A stretch of DNA of 64,000 nt from JAEXOD01 sp043805435 (lineage in GTDB: Bacteria; Bacteroidota; Ignavibacteria; Ignavibacteriales; Melioribacteraceae), in the NCBI GenBank assembly GCA_043805435.1, contig JAZDHY010000044.1:127443-191442 (forward strand), given 5' to 3'. The translations under genes were made by a program, and so were the position numbers. This document shows, in pieces, positions 24,254 to 34,628 of this stretch (position 1 is its first letter; each line of letters starts with the position of its first letter). The notes under the pieces were generated by a model. The model was not told the origin of the DNA. It searched no databases and was given only the letters and a program-made list of their open reading frames with translations.

Positions 24254-24952
24254 ATGAAAGTATCTAAGAGAATAAAAAATTTAAGAAAGTCAGTTGATAT
24301 CAAAAAAGAATATTCTATTGATAATGCAATTGCTACATTACAAAGCTCCACAAATGCAAAATTTGTTGAATCTTTAGACTGTGCTATCAAATTAGGAATT
24401 GATCCTAAAAAAGCAGAACAAATGATAAGAAGCACGGTAATTTTACCACACGGAATAGGCAAAACAGTACGTGTATTGGTTATGACTCCTACAAAAGCAC
24501 AAGAAGCCTTAGATGCCGGTGCAGATTATGCCGGTTATACCGATTATATAGAAAAGATAAAAGGTGGCTGGGCAGATATAGATGTAGTTATTGCTACACC
24601 AGATGCTATGGCAGAAGTTGGAAAATTAGGAAAAATATTAGGACCGCGTGGTTTGATGCCAAACCCAAAAAGTGGTACTGTTACTCCTGATGTTGCAAAA
24701 GCTGTAAGAGAATCAAAAGCCGGTAAAATTGAATTTAGAAATGAAAAAGCCGGTATAGTTCATGTTGGATTAGGTAAAATTAATTTTACAAGTGAACAAT
24801 TAAAAGATAACGCTTTAGCATTTTTACACACAATAGCACGAATGAAACCAGCCGCTGTTAAAGGACAATATATAAAAAGCTGTTATTTGTCAACAACAAT
24901 GGGTGTTGGTTTAAAAATATCAAGTGATGAATTAGCAGTTCTTTCAAAATAG
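24254..24952 (+). CDS. rplA: 50S ribosomal protein L1
   Basis: A 232-residue protein with the two-domain L1 pattern: MKVSKRIKNLRKSVDI at the start, the domain II region ADYAGYTDYIEKIKGGW, and the conserved GPRGLMPNPKSGTVTPDV block. L1 forms the mobile stalk that helps release deacylated tRNA. In many bacteria it also represses its own rplK-rplA message; I did not identify the matching RNA site here. It is followed by a 59-base gap before rplJ, large enough for the L10 leader. Confidence 0.97.
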   Translation: MKVSKRIKNLRKSVDIKKEYSIDNAIATLQSSTNAKFVESLDCAIKLGIDPKKAEQMIRSTVILPHGIGKTVRVLVMTPTKAQEALDAGADYAGYTDYIEKIKGGWADIDVVIATPDAMAEVGKLGKILGPRGLMPNPKSGTVTPDVAKAVRESKAGKIEFRNEKAGIVHVGLGKINFTSEQLKDNALAFLHTIARMKPAAVKGQYIKSCYLSTTMGVGLKISSDELAVLSK

Positions 24953-25011
24953 TTTACGCGCTCAATATAAATAAATGCTTCTAAAATGAGTGAAAAAGAT
25001 GTAGAGGTGAG

Positions 25012-25533
25012 ATGAATAAATCAGAAAAAGAATTAATGATTTCGCAGATAAAAGAGAAATTAGTAGGCTCAATAGCTGTATTAGTTATCGATTATCGTGG
25101 AATTAAAGTTGAAGATGTAACAAAACTTCGCAGAGCTTTTAAAGCGGAAGGTGTAGATTATAAAGTATATAAAAACACTTTAGTTAGTAAAGCTTTAGAA
25201 AGTCTAAATGTGTATCCTGAATTTCAAGACCTTTTAGTAGGTATGACCGGAATTGTTTTTGCCCCAGAAAACTTTGTTGGTGCAGCAAAAATAATTAAAA
25301 AATTAAGCGATGATAAAGGGAAAATAACCTTTAAAGGCTGTTATATTGACGGTGAATTTTACGGTGCAGATAGTTTGGCAACAATAGCTTCAATGCCAAC
25401 CAAATCAGAAATTATTTCTGGTATTATTGGCAGTATAGCTGCTCCTGCTTCAGGAATTGTTGGAGTAATAAACGCGGTAATAAGAGATCTTGTAAATGTT
25501 GTTGATCAAATCAGCAAAAAAGAAGCCGCTTAA
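25012..25533 (+). CDS. rplJ: 50S ribosomal protein L10
   Basis: A 173-residue protein with the conserved VIDYRGIKVEDVTKLRRAF and KVYKNTLVSKAL segments of the L10 RNA-binding domain and a C-terminal helix (about 145-170) that docks L12 dimers. It anchors the L12 stalk on the ribosome. The Shine-Dalgarno GAGGTGAG precedes the ATG closely. It is co-transcribed with rplL, 35 bases downstream. Confidence 0.97.
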   Translation: MNKSEKELMISQIKEKLVGSIAVLVIDYRGIKVEDVTKLRRAFKAEGVDYKVYKNTLVSKALESLNVYPEFQDLLVGMTGIVFAPENFVGAAKIIKKLSDDKGKITFKGCYIDGEFYGADSLATIASMPTKSEIISGIIGSIAAPASGIVGVINAVIRDLVNVVDQISKKEAA

Positions 25534-25568
25534 AATTAAAAAGTAAATAAAAATAATAGGAGAATAAA

Positions 25569-25943
25569 ATGTCTGAGAAAATTGCAGAAATAGTAGAAAA
25601 AATTAAAAGTTTAACTTTAATTGAAGCATCTGAATTGAAAAAAGCTTTAGAAGATACTTTTGGTGTTAGTGCTGCAGCTCCTGTAGTAGTATCCGGTGCA
25701 CCTGCACAAGAAGCTGAAAAAGAAGAAGAAAAAACAGAATTTGATGTTATCTTAATGGTAGCAGGCGAAAAGAAAATTAACGTAATTAAAGTTGTACGTG
25801 CTCATACAGGCTTAGGCTTAAAAGAAGCAAAAGACTTAGTTGATGGCGCTCCAAAACCAGTAAAAGAAGCAGTAACAAAAGACGAAGCTGAAAAAGTTAG
25901 AAAAGAATTAGAAGAAGCAGGCGCTACAGTAGTTATAAAATAA
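25569..25943 (+). CDS. rplL: 50S ribosomal protein L7/L12
   Basis: A 124-residue acidic stalk protein. The N-terminal dimerisation helices (about 1-32) are joined by an alanine- and glutamate-rich hinge (about 36-56) to the factor-binding domain with KKINVIKVVRAHTGLGLKEA. It recruits translation GTPases to the ribosome. A strong stem-loop lies between this gene and rpoB and may limit read-through, which would explain higher L12 than RNA polymerase levels. Confidence 0.97.
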   Translation: MSEKIAEIVEKIKSLTLIEASELKKALEDTFGVSAAAPVVVSGAPAQEAEKEEEKTEFDVILMVAGEKKINVIKVVRAHTGLGLKEAKDLVDGAPKPVKEAVTKDEAEKVRKELEEAGATVVIK

Positions 25944-25975
25944 TTGAAAACGATTATTTTTGATTATAATTTTAC

Positions 25976-26021
25976 AAGTGGTAAGGTGGTGAGAACCGCC
26001 TTGCCACTTTTATATATATTT
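25976..26021 (+). terminator. rplL-rpoB intergenic attenuator hairpin
   Basis: The arms AAGTGGTAAGGTGGT (25976-25990) and ACCGCCTTGCCACTT (25995-26009) form a 15-bp stem with two G-U pairs, a GAGA tetraloop, and a T/A-rich tail ending in a T run. The position matches the partial terminator known between rplL and rpoB in E. coli. No promoter is evident between it and rpoB. Confidence 0.8.
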
Positions 26022-26059
26022 TTAGATGAAAAATTTATCAATTTTTATGGAGGTAAAGA

Positions 26060-29000
26060 TTGGAGGAAAGGAAAGTAAATCCAATAACAGGTAGAATTTC
26101 CTTTGCGTCCATCCAGCCAGCAATTGAAATTCCTGACTTATTAAATATTCAAGTTGAATCGTTTGAAGATTTTCTTCAAGCGAATGTTCCTCCAGCAAAA
26201 AGGAAAGATGTTGGCCTGCAAGCAGTGTTTGCAACCAATTTCCCTATTTTGGATAATAAAGAATTTTATCGATTAGATTTTCTTGAATATTACATAGAAA
26301 GGCCTAGGTTTTCAATTTGGGAATGTGAAGAACGCGGGTTAACATTTGCTGCACCTTTAAAGGCAAAACTTCGTCTATCTACAAAAGATGAAGAAACGGG
26401 AGAGTATATAAATTCGGTTGAACAAGAAGTATATCTTGGTAATTTGCCGTTTATGACTGAGCGAGGCACATTTATGATAAATGGAGCCGAAAGAGTAATT
26501 GTAAGTCAATTACACAGATCGCCCGGAGTTGCTTTTTCTCAATCTGTACATCCTAACGGTACTCCAATTCACTCGGCACGAATTATACCATTTCGTGGAT
26601 CGTGGGTTGAATTTGCTACTGACATAAATCATGTTCTTTATATTTATGTTGACAGAAGGAAAAAATTCCCTTCAACAACATTGTTACGAGCATTAGGATA
26701 TGTAACTGATGAAGAAATTTTAGATTTATTTAACCTGGTTGAAATTGTTCAGGTTGCCGATATTGATGATACATTTGTTGGCAGAGTAGCTGCCGGAGAT
26801 GTAATTGATTCTAGTACGGGTGAAATATTTGTTGCCAAAGATGGCAAATTGAATGAAGAAATAATAATTAATATAAAGATATCGGGTATTAAAAGTGTTA
26901 AGCTTATTAGCTCAACTACTTCTCCTGATAGTGATTTAATTATAAATACTTTACAAAAAGACAGTGCAAAAACTCAAGAAGATGCACTTTTTGCAATTTA
27001 TCGTCAATTACGTTCAGGTGAAGCACCTGATGTAGAAACCGCTGCCGGTTTATTAGATAAATTGTTTTTTAATGACAAACGATATGATTTAGGTGAAGTT
27101 GGTCGTTTTAGAATGAACGATAAATTGCATCTTGATATACCGCTTGAAAAGAAAGTATTAACTATTGAAGATATAGTTGCAATAATGAAAAATATTATCA
27201 ATTTGAAAAACGGTTCAGTACCGGTTGATGATATAGATCATTTAGGAAATAGAAGAGTTAGAACTGTTGGCGAACAATTAATGCAGCAGTATAATGTCGG
27301 TTTGGCTCGTATGGCTCGTACAATTCGAGAAAGAATGAATATGCGCGATACAGAAAATATGCAGCCACAGGATTTAGTTAATGCTAGGACTATAAGCAGC
27401 GTTATTAACGGATTTTTTGGTACTAACCAACTATCGCAGTTTATGGATCAAACAAATCCACTTTCCGAATTAACACACAAACGCAGAATATCGGCATTAG
27501 GACCAGGCGGTTTAACACGAGAAAGAGCAGGTTTTGAAGTTCGTGACGTTCACCATTCCCATTATGGAAGGTTATGTCCAATTGAAACACCTGAAGGACC
27601 AAACATCGGTCTTATTTCTTCGTTAACTATTTTTGCGCGTGTTAATAGTTATGGGTTTTTAGAAACTCCATATAGAAAAGTTAATAATGGTATTGTATCT
27701 AAAGAAGTAAAATATTTAAGTGCAGATCAAGAAGATGCATTTGTTATAGGTCAAGCTAATGCACCAATAACCGATGAAGGCCACTTTGTACGCGATAGAG
27801 TAAAATGCAGATTAAAAGGTGAATTTCCTGTTGTTCCTCCTGTAGAAGTTCATTATATGGATGTTGCACCTTCGCAAATAGTTAGTGCGGCTGCTTCATT
27901 AATACCATTTTTAGAGCATGATGATGCGAACAGAGCTTTAATGGGTTCTAACATGCAACGTCAAGCTGTACCGTTATTAGTTACAGAAGCTCCATTAGTA
28001 GGAACAGGAATGGAATCTAAAATTGCACGCGATTCCAGATCTGTAAGTATAGCTTTGGGCAATGGTACTGTTCAATTTTCAGATGCCAGCAGAGTTGTAG
28101 TTAAATATGATATTGACCCTGCAAGTTTTGAAGCTTTGACTACTTTTGACGATTTACGACTTGTTGATTACAGAATGCAAAAGTATTTGGGTACTAACCA
28201 AGAAACGTGTTTTAACCAAAAACCACGTGTTCAAACCGGTCAACGTGTTAAAAAAGGTGATATCCTAATTGATGGCCCCGCTATTGATAACGGTGAATTA
28301 GCTTTAGGTAAAAATATAAATGTTGCATTTATGCCATGGCGTGGATACAATTTTGAAGATGCTATTATTATTAGTGAAAAATTAGTTGCTAATGATGTAT
28401 TTACATCTATACATATAGAAGAATTTGAATTGCAAGTTAGGGAAACTAAACGTGGAGAAGAAGAATTAACACGCGACATTCCTAACGTTAGTGAAGAAAC
28501 CACCAGAAATCTTGATGAAGATGGTATTATTCGCGAAGGAGCAGAAGTTAGAGAAGGTGATATTTTAATTGGAAAAATTACGCCTAAAGGTGAATCTGAT
28601 CCTACTCCTGAAGAAAAATTATTGAAAGCTATTTTTGGAGATAAAGCAGGTGATGTTAAAGACGCATCTATGAAAGCACCTCCGGGATTAAAAGGTACAG
28701 TAATTAAAACCAGATTATTCAGCAGAAAGAAAAAAGATGCTGAAGAGAAAAAAATTGAAAAGAAACAGATGGAAGATATTGAACATTCTTTTAAATTAAA
28801 AAAAGAAGCTCATTATTTAAAACTAGTTGAAAAATTAGAAAAAATTTGTTTTGATAAAACGACAAAAGGAATCCGTGATTTAGATGGTACATTTGTACTA
28901 AAAAACGGTATAGTTATTAAAGAATCTGTTTTTTCTTCGTTAGAAGATGTTACAAAGTTAGATTATACAAGTGATTGGTTTGAAAATAAAGAGACTAATA

Positions 29001-29836
29001 AAATGATAAAGACTCTTTACCAAAACTACTTCAAAATATGTTCTACTTATGATGAAGATATGAAACGGGAAAAATTAAAAGTTCAAACCGGAGACGAATT
29101 AGCACCGGGCATAGTTCAGTTAGCAAAAGTATATATTGCCAAAAAACGCAAACTTTCAGTTGGCGATAAAATGGCAGGACGACATGGAAACAAAGGTGTA
29201 GTTGCAAAAATTGTACCTATTGAAGAAATGCCATACCATGCAGACGGAACCCCTGTTGATATAGTATTAAATCCGCTTGGTGTACCATCACGTATGAACG
29301 TAGGTCAGTTATATGAAACAGCTTTAGGCTGGGTAGGAAAACAACTTGGTGTACGTTTTGAAACTCCAATATTTGACGGTGCTTCAATTAAAGATGTAGA
29401 AAATTGGTTAACGGAAGCAAATTTACCAAATACCAGTAAAACTGATCTTTATGATGGTAGAACCGGAGATAAATTTCACCAAAAAGTTACAACCGGCTAT
29501 ATTTATATGCTTAAATTAGGTCATATGGTTGATGACAAAATACATGCTCGTTCGATTGGACCATACTCCTTAATTACACAACAACCTTTGGGTGGAAAAG
29601 CTCAATTTGGCGGTCAAAGATTTGGAGAAATGGAAGTTTGGGCACTTGAAGGTTATGGAGCTGCTCATGTACTGCAAGAAATATTAACAGTAAAAAGCGA
29701 TGATGTGACAGGTAGAGCTAAAACTTACGAAAACATAGTTAAAGGTGAAAATTTAACTGAACCGAATATTCCTGAAGCGTTTAACGTATTAATTAAAGAA
29801 TTACAAGGTTTAGGTTTAGATATCACTATTAATTAG
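26060..29836 (+). CDS. rpoB: DNA-directed RNA polymerase subunit beta
   Basis: A 1258-residue catalytic subunit. The start is TTG at 26060 with GGAGGT 5 bases upstream. Early landmarks are TERGTFMINGAERVIVSQL and RSPGVAF. The rifampicin-pocket region reads LSQFMDQTNPLSELTHKRR with the usual sensitive residues. The C-terminal clamp has GDKMAGRHGNKGVV and the catalytic-centre lysines. Insertions are fewer than in the 1342-residue E. coli protein. With beta-prime it forms the active-site cleft. It is followed 39 bases later by rpoC, and its output is probably reduced by the hairpin at 25976. Confidence 0.98.
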   Translation: MEERKVNPITGRISFASIQPAIEIPDLLNIQVESFEDFLQANVPPAKRKDVGLQAVFATNFPILDNKEFYRLDFLEYYIERPRFSIWECEERGLTFAAPLKAKLRLSTKDEETGEYINSVEQEVYLGNLPFMTERGTFMINGAERVIVSQLHRSPGVAFSQSVHPNGTPIHSARIIPFRGSWVEFATDINHVLYIYVDRRKKFPSTTLLRALGYVTDEEILDLFNLVEIVQVADIDDTFVGRVAAGDVIDSSTGEIFVAKDGKLNEEIIINIKISGIKSVKLISSTTSPDSDLIINTLQKDSAKTQEDALFAIYRQLRSGEAPDVETAAGLLDKLFFNDKRYDLGEVGRFRMNDKLHLDIPLEKKVLTIEDIVAIMKNIINLKNGSVPVDDIDHLGNRRVRTVGEQLMQQYNVGLARMARTIRERMNMRDTENMQPQDLVNARTISSVINGFFGTNQLSQFMDQTNPLSELTHKRRISALGPGGLTRERAGFEVRDVHHSHYGRLCPIETPEGPNIGLISSLTIFARVNSYGFLETPYRKVNNGIVSKEVKYLSADQEDAFVIGQANAPITDEGHFVRDRVKCRLKGEFPVVPPVEVHYMDVAPSQIVSAAASLIPFLEHDDANRALMGSNMQRQAVPLLVTEAPLVGTGMESKIARDSRSVSIALGNGTVQFSDASRVVVKYDIDPASFEALTTFDDLRLVDYRMQKYLGTNQETCFNQKPRVQTGQRVKKGDILIDGPAIDNGELALGKNINVAFMPWRGYNFEDAIIISEKLVANDVFTSIHIEEFELQVRETKRGEEELTRDIPNVSEETTRNLDEDGIIREGAEVREGDILIGKITPKGESDPTPEEKLLKAIFGDKAGDVKDASMKAPPGLKGTVIKTRLFSRKKKDAEEKKIEKKQMEDIEHSFKLKKEAHYLKLVEKLEKICFDKTTKGIRDLDGTFVLKNGIVIKESVFSSLEDVTKLDYTSDWFENKETNKMIKTLYQNYFKICSTYDEDMKREKLKVQTGDELAPGIVQLAKVYIAKKRKLSVGDKMAGRHGNKGVVAKIVPIEEMPYHADGTPVDIVLNPLGVPSRMNVGQLYETALGWVGKQLGVRFETPIFDGASIKDVENWLTEANLPNTSKTDLYDGRTGDKFHQKVTTGYIYMLKLGHMVDDKIHARSIGPYSLITQQPLGGKAQFGGQRFGEMEVWALEGYGAAHVLQEILTVKSDDVTGRAKTYENIVKGENLTEPNIPEAFNVLIKELQGLGLDITIN

Positions 29837-29875
29837 TAACACTAATTATTTATGTGAACTAAGGAGAAACTTTTT

Positions 29876-32800
29876 ATGAAGTTGAAAAGTCAAGAAATAA
29901 AAGTTAAAGCAATAGAAAAATTAACGATAAGTTTGGCAAGTCCTGATGATATTTTGTCACGGTCTCATGGTGAAGTAACAAAACCTGAAACTATTAATTA
30001 CAGGTCTTTTAGACCCGAAAAAGATGGTTTGTTTTGTGAAAAGATATTTGGACCGGTAAAAGATTGGGAATGTGCCTGCGGAAAATATAAAGGTATAAGA
30101 TACAAAGGTATTGTATGCGATAGATGCGGCGTTGAAGTAACATTAAAAAGTGTTAGACGTGAACGCATGGGTCATATCGGCTTGGCAGTACCTGTTGTAC
30201 ACATTTGGTTCTTTAAAGCATTACCATCTAAAATTGGTAATATTATTGGTATGACTACTAAAGAATTGGAAAAGATCATTTATTATGAATCTTACGTAGT
30301 CATTAATCCGGGTCCAACCGGATTAAAGGTAAAAGATTTAATTTCAGAAGATCAATATTTTGAAATATTAAATTCTTTACCTAATGATAACGATAATCTT
30401 GATGATACAGACCCCAAAAAGTTTATTGCACGTATTGGTGGTGAAGCTATTAAAGAGATTTTAAAAAGTACACCAATTGAAAGCACTTTTTACGATTTAA
30501 AGGCTCAGTTGTTTGATGAAACATCACAACAAAAAAGAAACGATATTCTTAAACGTTTAAGAGTATTGGAAGCTTTTAAGGAACGTGAAGGTAAAAAAAT
30601 CAATAAACCTGAATGGATGGTATTAAGTGTTATTCCTGTTATTCCACCGGAATTAAGACCTTTGGTACCGTTAGAAGGCGGCAGATTTGCTACAAGTGAT
30701 TTAAATGATTTATATCGTAGAGTAATTATACGTAATAACAGATTGCGTAGATTAATAGATATTAAAGCTCCTGAAGTTATTTTAAGAAACGAAAAAAGAA
30801 TGCTTCAGGAAGCAGTAGATGCATTGTTTGATAACTCGCGTCGTGCAAGTGCAGTAAGAAGTGATGGAAATAGACCTTTAAAATCATTAAGTGATGTATT
30901 AAAAGGTAAACAAGGTCGTTTTCGTCAAAACTTATTAGGAAAAAGAGTTGATTATTCAGGTCGTTCTGTAATTGTAGTTGGTCCGGAATTGAAATTACAT
31001 CAATGCGGATTACCTAAAGATATGGCAGTTGAATTATTCAAACCTTTTATTATTCGTAAGTTAATTGAACGCGGTGTATATAAAACAGTAAAAAGTGCCC
31101 GAAAAGCAGTTGACAGAAAAGATCCTGTTATTTGGGATATTTTAGAAAAACTGATTGTTGGTCATCCTGTAATGTTAAACAGAGCTCCAACATTGCATCG
31201 TTTAGGTATTCAAGCATTTCAACCTATATTAATAGATGGAAAAGCAATTCAGCTGCATCCTATGGTTTGTACAGCGTTTAATGCGGATTTTGACGGTGAT
31301 CAGATGGCTGTACACATTCCGTTATCGTATGAAGCTCAGCTTGAAGCCTCAATGCTTATGTTATCAAGTCATAACATTTTGTCGCCTCAAAACGGTAACC
31401 CAATTGTTATTCCTACACAAGATATTATTCTTGGCTGCTATTATCTAACAAAAGTTAGAGCTGGTGCCAAAGGAGAAGGAATGATTTTTGGCGATTCGCA
31501 AGAAGTTATTATTGCTTATGATACAAAAGTAGTTGATTTACATGCTAAAATTAAAGTTAGGATTAATGGAGAGTTTATAACAACAACTGTTGGGCGTGTT
31601 ATTTTTAACAAAATAATTCCACCTGAAATGGGTTATTATAACGAAATATTAGTTAAAAAAATATTTAGTGGTTTTATTTACAAAATGTTTATAAAACTTG
31701 GCAATAAAGTAACAGCACGTTTCCTTGATGACTTAAAAGATTTAGGATTCCGTTATGCTACCGCAGCCGGTGTATCTATTAGTTTTAGTGATATGATTAT
31801 TCCGGAAGAAAAAGAACTGATTGTAAAAGAATCGAATACAAAAGTTGCCGGTGTTTTATCGGAACATGAAAATGGTTTAATAACAGATACTGAAAGATAT
31901 AATAAAATTATAGATATTTGGACTGATACTACATATAAAGTGAGCTCGAAACTTTTAGCAAGGTTAAAAGTTGACCAAGCCGGCTTTAATTCGTTGTTTA
32001 TGATGGTTGATTCCGGTGCTAGAGGTTCGCAAGAACAGGTACGCCAGTTAGCCGGTATGCGTGGTTTAATGCAAAAACCTCAAAAAAGTTTATCCGGTCA
32101 ATCGGGTGAAATTATTGAAAATCCGATTATAGCAAACTTTAAAGAAGGTTTATCGGTGTTAGAGTATTTTATTTCTACACACGGTGCCCGTAAAGGTTTG
32201 GCAGATACAGCTTTAAAAACAGCAGATGCAGGTTATTTAACCAGAAGACTTTGCGACGTTGCACAAGATGTAATTATTTCGGAAATTGATTGCGGTACTA
32301 TTCGTGGTGTTTATGTTTCTGCTATTAAAGAAGCTGAACAAGAAAGAGAACCACTTGCAGAAAGAATTAACGGTCGTGTTGTGCAGGAAGATATTTACGA
32401 TCCTCGTACGGACGAGTTAATTGCACAAGCTGGCGAATTGATTAATGAAGAAATTGCTGATTTAATTGATGAAGCTAACATTGATGAAGTTTATATTCGT
32501 ACAGTATTAACTTGCGAATCTAAACATGGTGTTTGCGCAAAATGTTACGGTAGAGATTTAACACGTGGCCATTTGGTTGAAGTTGGCGAAGCAGTTGGAA
32601 TTATTGCTGCTCAGTCAATCGGTGAGCCCGGTACACAGTTAACTCTTAGAACTTTCCACTTAGGCGGTACCTCTTCGCGTGTAGCAAGTCAAAGTGCAAT
32701 TACTGTAAGTGTTCCCGGTACTATAAAATATGAAAAAATTAATTATGTAAGTAAAAAAGACACTTTTGGAAATAATATAAATGTAGTTATCGGAAGACGT

Positions 32801-34132
32801 GGTACTATTAGTATTTATGACCAAGATAACAGACAGATAAAAAAATATACAATTCCTTATGGTGCGGAATTAACCGTAACAGACAATCAAGAAGTATTAA
32901 AAGGCGAAGAATTATATCGTCACGATCCATATAACGCACTTATCTTAACAGATATAGGCGGTCGTGTATCGTATGTTGATTTGATTGATAATGTTACCGT
33001 TCAACAAGTTCCCGATGAACAGACAGGACACGTTCAAAAAGTAGTAATTGAATCGAAAGATAAAACGTTAACTCCGGGTGTTCAAATTATTGATGTTACA
33101 GGTGAAACAAAGGTTTATACAATTCCTAACAGAGCTTATTTATCCGTTGATGAAGGCGATTTAGTTAAACCGGGTACAATATTAGCCAAAATATCACGTG
33201 CAGCATCAAAGACACGGGATATTACGGGTGGTTTACCACGAGTAACAGAGTTGTTTGAAGCACGCAGCCCACACGATCCTGCTGTTATATCCGATATTGA
33301 AGGTATAGTTAAGTTTGGAGCTCGTAAAAAAGGTTCGCGTGAAATTATAATTGAATCTTTAGATGGATCCATAACTAAATCTTACAATATTCCTTACGGT
33401 AAACATATTCTTGTAAATGAAGGAGATGAGATACCTGCAGGTGAAAAAATTACCGACGGTCCAATTGACGCACATGATATTTTGCGTATCAAAGGAACCA
33501 ATGCGGTTCAAGAATATCTTGTTAATGAAATTCAAGAAGTTTATCGTGTTCAAGGTGTAAAAATAAATGATAAACATATTGAAATTATAGTACGTCAAAT
33601 GTTACAAAAATTAAGAATTATTTCTTCGGGTGATTCTCCGTTTATTGAAGAGGATTTAGTTGACAGACTTAAAGTAGCGGATGCTAATACTAAACTTTCT
33701 AACTTAGTATCGGTTGTTGAACCGGGTCAGTCCAAATTCCACTCAGGTGAATTGATTGCAAAATCTAAATTGCGTGAAGTAAATATCGATTTGGTAAGAC
33801 GCGGTAGAATTGAAATTAAAGCTCAAGACGCCGAGTCTGCAACATTTGATAACATATTGTTGGGTATTACTTCTGCAGCATTATCAACAGAAAGCTTTAT
33901 CTCGGCAGCGTCATTCCAGGAAACAACTAAGGTGTTAACTAATGCCGCTACTGAAGCACGAGCAGATAATTTGCTGGGCTTAAAAGAAAACGTTGTTATG
34001 GGACATTTAATTCCAGCCGGAACGGGACTTAAAAAATACCGTAGTATAATGCTTGAAAATGAAGTTATAGAAGTTGAAAAACCCGTAATAATTACTGAAG
34101 AAGTACCAAAAGTAGAACCGGTTAATAATTAA
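29876..34132 (+). CDS. rpoC: DNA-directed RNA polymerase subunit beta'
   Basis: A 1418-residue subunit containing the absolutely conserved catalytic NADFDGDQMAVH, whose three aspartates bind the active-site magnesium. The N-terminal zinc ribbon is CACG...CDRC (about residues 61-83) and a second zinc site is CESKHGVCAKC near 880. The trigger-loop region follows (GEPGTQLTLRTFHLGG). It ends in a short acidic tail. It is co-transcribed with rpoB; after its stop a new promoter at 34173 starts the str operon. Confidence 0.98.
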   Translation: MKLKSQEIKVKAIEKLTISLASPDDILSRSHGEVTKPETINYRSFRPEKDGLFCEKIFGPVKDWECACGKYKGIRYKGIVCDRCGVEVTLKSVRRERMGHIGLAVPVVHIWFFKALPSKIGNIIGMTTKELEKIIYYESYVVINPGPTGLKVKDLISEDQYFEILNSLPNDNDNLDDTDPKKFIARIGGEAIKEILKSTPIESTFYDLKAQLFDETSQQKRNDILKRLRVLEAFKEREGKKINKPEWMVLSVIPVIPPELRPLVPLEGGRFATSDLNDLYRRVIIRNNRLRRLIDIKAPEVILRNEKRMLQEAVDALFDNSRRASAVRSDGNRPLKSLSDVLKGKQGRFRQNLLGKRVDYSGRSVIVVGPELKLHQCGLPKDMAVELFKPFIIRKLIERGVYKTVKSARKAVDRKDPVIWDILEKLIVGHPVMLNRAPTLHRLGIQAFQPILIDGKAIQLHPMVCTAFNADFDGDQMAVHIPLSYEAQLEASMLMLSSHNILSPQNGNPIVIPTQDIILGCYYLTKVRAGAKGEGMIFGDSQEVIIAYDTKVVDLHAKIKVRINGEFITTTVGRVIFNKIIPPEMGYYNEILVKKIFSGFIYKMFIKLGNKVTARFLDDLKDLGFRYATAAGVSISFSDMIIPEEKELIVKESNTKVAGVLSEHENGLITDTERYNKIIDIWTDTTYKVSSKLLARLKVDQAGFNSLFMMVDSGARGSQEQVRQLAGMRGLMQKPQKSLSGQSGEIIENPIIANFKEGLSVLEYFISTHGARKGLADTALKTADAGYLTRRLCDVAQDVIISEIDCGTIRGVYVSAIKEAEQEREPLAERINGRVVQEDIYDPRTDELIAQAGELINEEIADLIDEANIDEVYIRTVLTCESKHGVCAKCYGRDLTRGHLVEVGEAVGIIAAQSIGEPGTQLTLRTFHLGGTSSRVASQSAITVSVPGTIKYEKINYVSKKDTFGNNINVVIGRRGTISIYDQDNRQIKKYTIPYGAELTVTDNQEVLKGEELYRHDPYNALILTDIGGRVSYVDLIDNVTVQQVPDEQTGHVQKVVIESKDKTLTPGVQIIDVTGETKVYTIPNRAYLSVDEGDLVKPGTILAKISRAASKTRDITGGLPRVTELFEARSPHDPAVISDIEGIVKFGARKKGSREIIIESLDGSITKSYNIPYGKHILVNEGDEIPAGEKITDGPIDAHDILRIKGTNAVQEYLVNEIQEVYRVQGVKINDKHIEIIVRQMLQKLRIISSGDSPFIEEDLVDRLKVADANTKLSNLVSVVEPGQSKFHSGELIAKSKLREVNIDLVRRGRIEIKAQDAESATFDNILLGITSAALSTESFISAASFQETTKVLTNAATEARADNLLGLKENVVMGHLIPAGTGLKKYRSIMLENEVIEVEKPVIITEEVPKVEPVNN

Positions 34133-34172
34133 TTAATTATAATAAAAAACGAAAAAATAATAGAATCAATAC

Positions 34173-34201
34173 TTGACAAAATAAAAAAATAAGGCTATAT
34201 T
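34173..34201 (+). promoter_or_regulatory. Promoter of the str/S10/spc/alpha super-operon
   Basis: A full TTGACA (34173-34178), a 17-base spacer, and TATATT (34196-34201). Transcription would begin near 34208, about 33 bases before rpsL. This is the best sigma-70-like promoter in the window, as expected for ribosomal protein genes. Confidence 0.8.
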
Positions 34202-34240
34202 ACAAGTCTGTTTTTTAGTTAAGTTACTTAGGAGAAATTT

Positions 34241-34618
34241 GTGCCAACAATTAATCAATTAGTAAGAAAAGGACGTGTTAAAGTAACATCGAAAAACAAA
34301 GCACCAGCTTTGGCAGCTTGTCCGCAGAAACGCGGAGTATGTACAAGAGTATATACAACAACACCAAAGAAACCTAATTCTGCCTTAAGAAAAGTAGCAA
34401 GAGTTAGATTGACAAATGGAATAGAAGTTACTGCTTACATACCGGGAGAAGGTCATAACCTTCAAGAACACTCAATCGTATTGATTAGAGGTGGAAGAGT
34501 GAAAGATTTACCAGGTGTAAGATACCACATAATTCGTGGTACATTAGATACAAGTGGCGTTGAAGATAGAAAAAAATCAAGATCTAAATACGGTACTAAA
34601 AAACCAAAAGCAAAATAG
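34241..34618 (+). CDS. rpsL: 30S ribosomal protein S12
   Basis: A 125-residue decoding-centre protein. It contains TPKKPNSALRK, whose lysine is the classic streptomycin-sensitive residue, and the PGVRYHIIRG loop near the second resistance site, both wild type. It begins with GTG at 34241, with AGGAG 7 bases upstream. It is the first gene of the str operon and is followed 10 bases later by rpsG. Confidence 0.97.
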   Translation: MPTINQLVRKGRVKVTSKNKAPALAACPQKRGVCTRVYTTTPKKPNSALRKVARVRLTNGIEVTAYIPGEGHNLQEHSIVLIRGGRVKDLPGVRYHIIRGTLDTSGVEDRKKSRSKYGTKKPKAK

Positions 34619-34628
34619 ATAAGAGACT

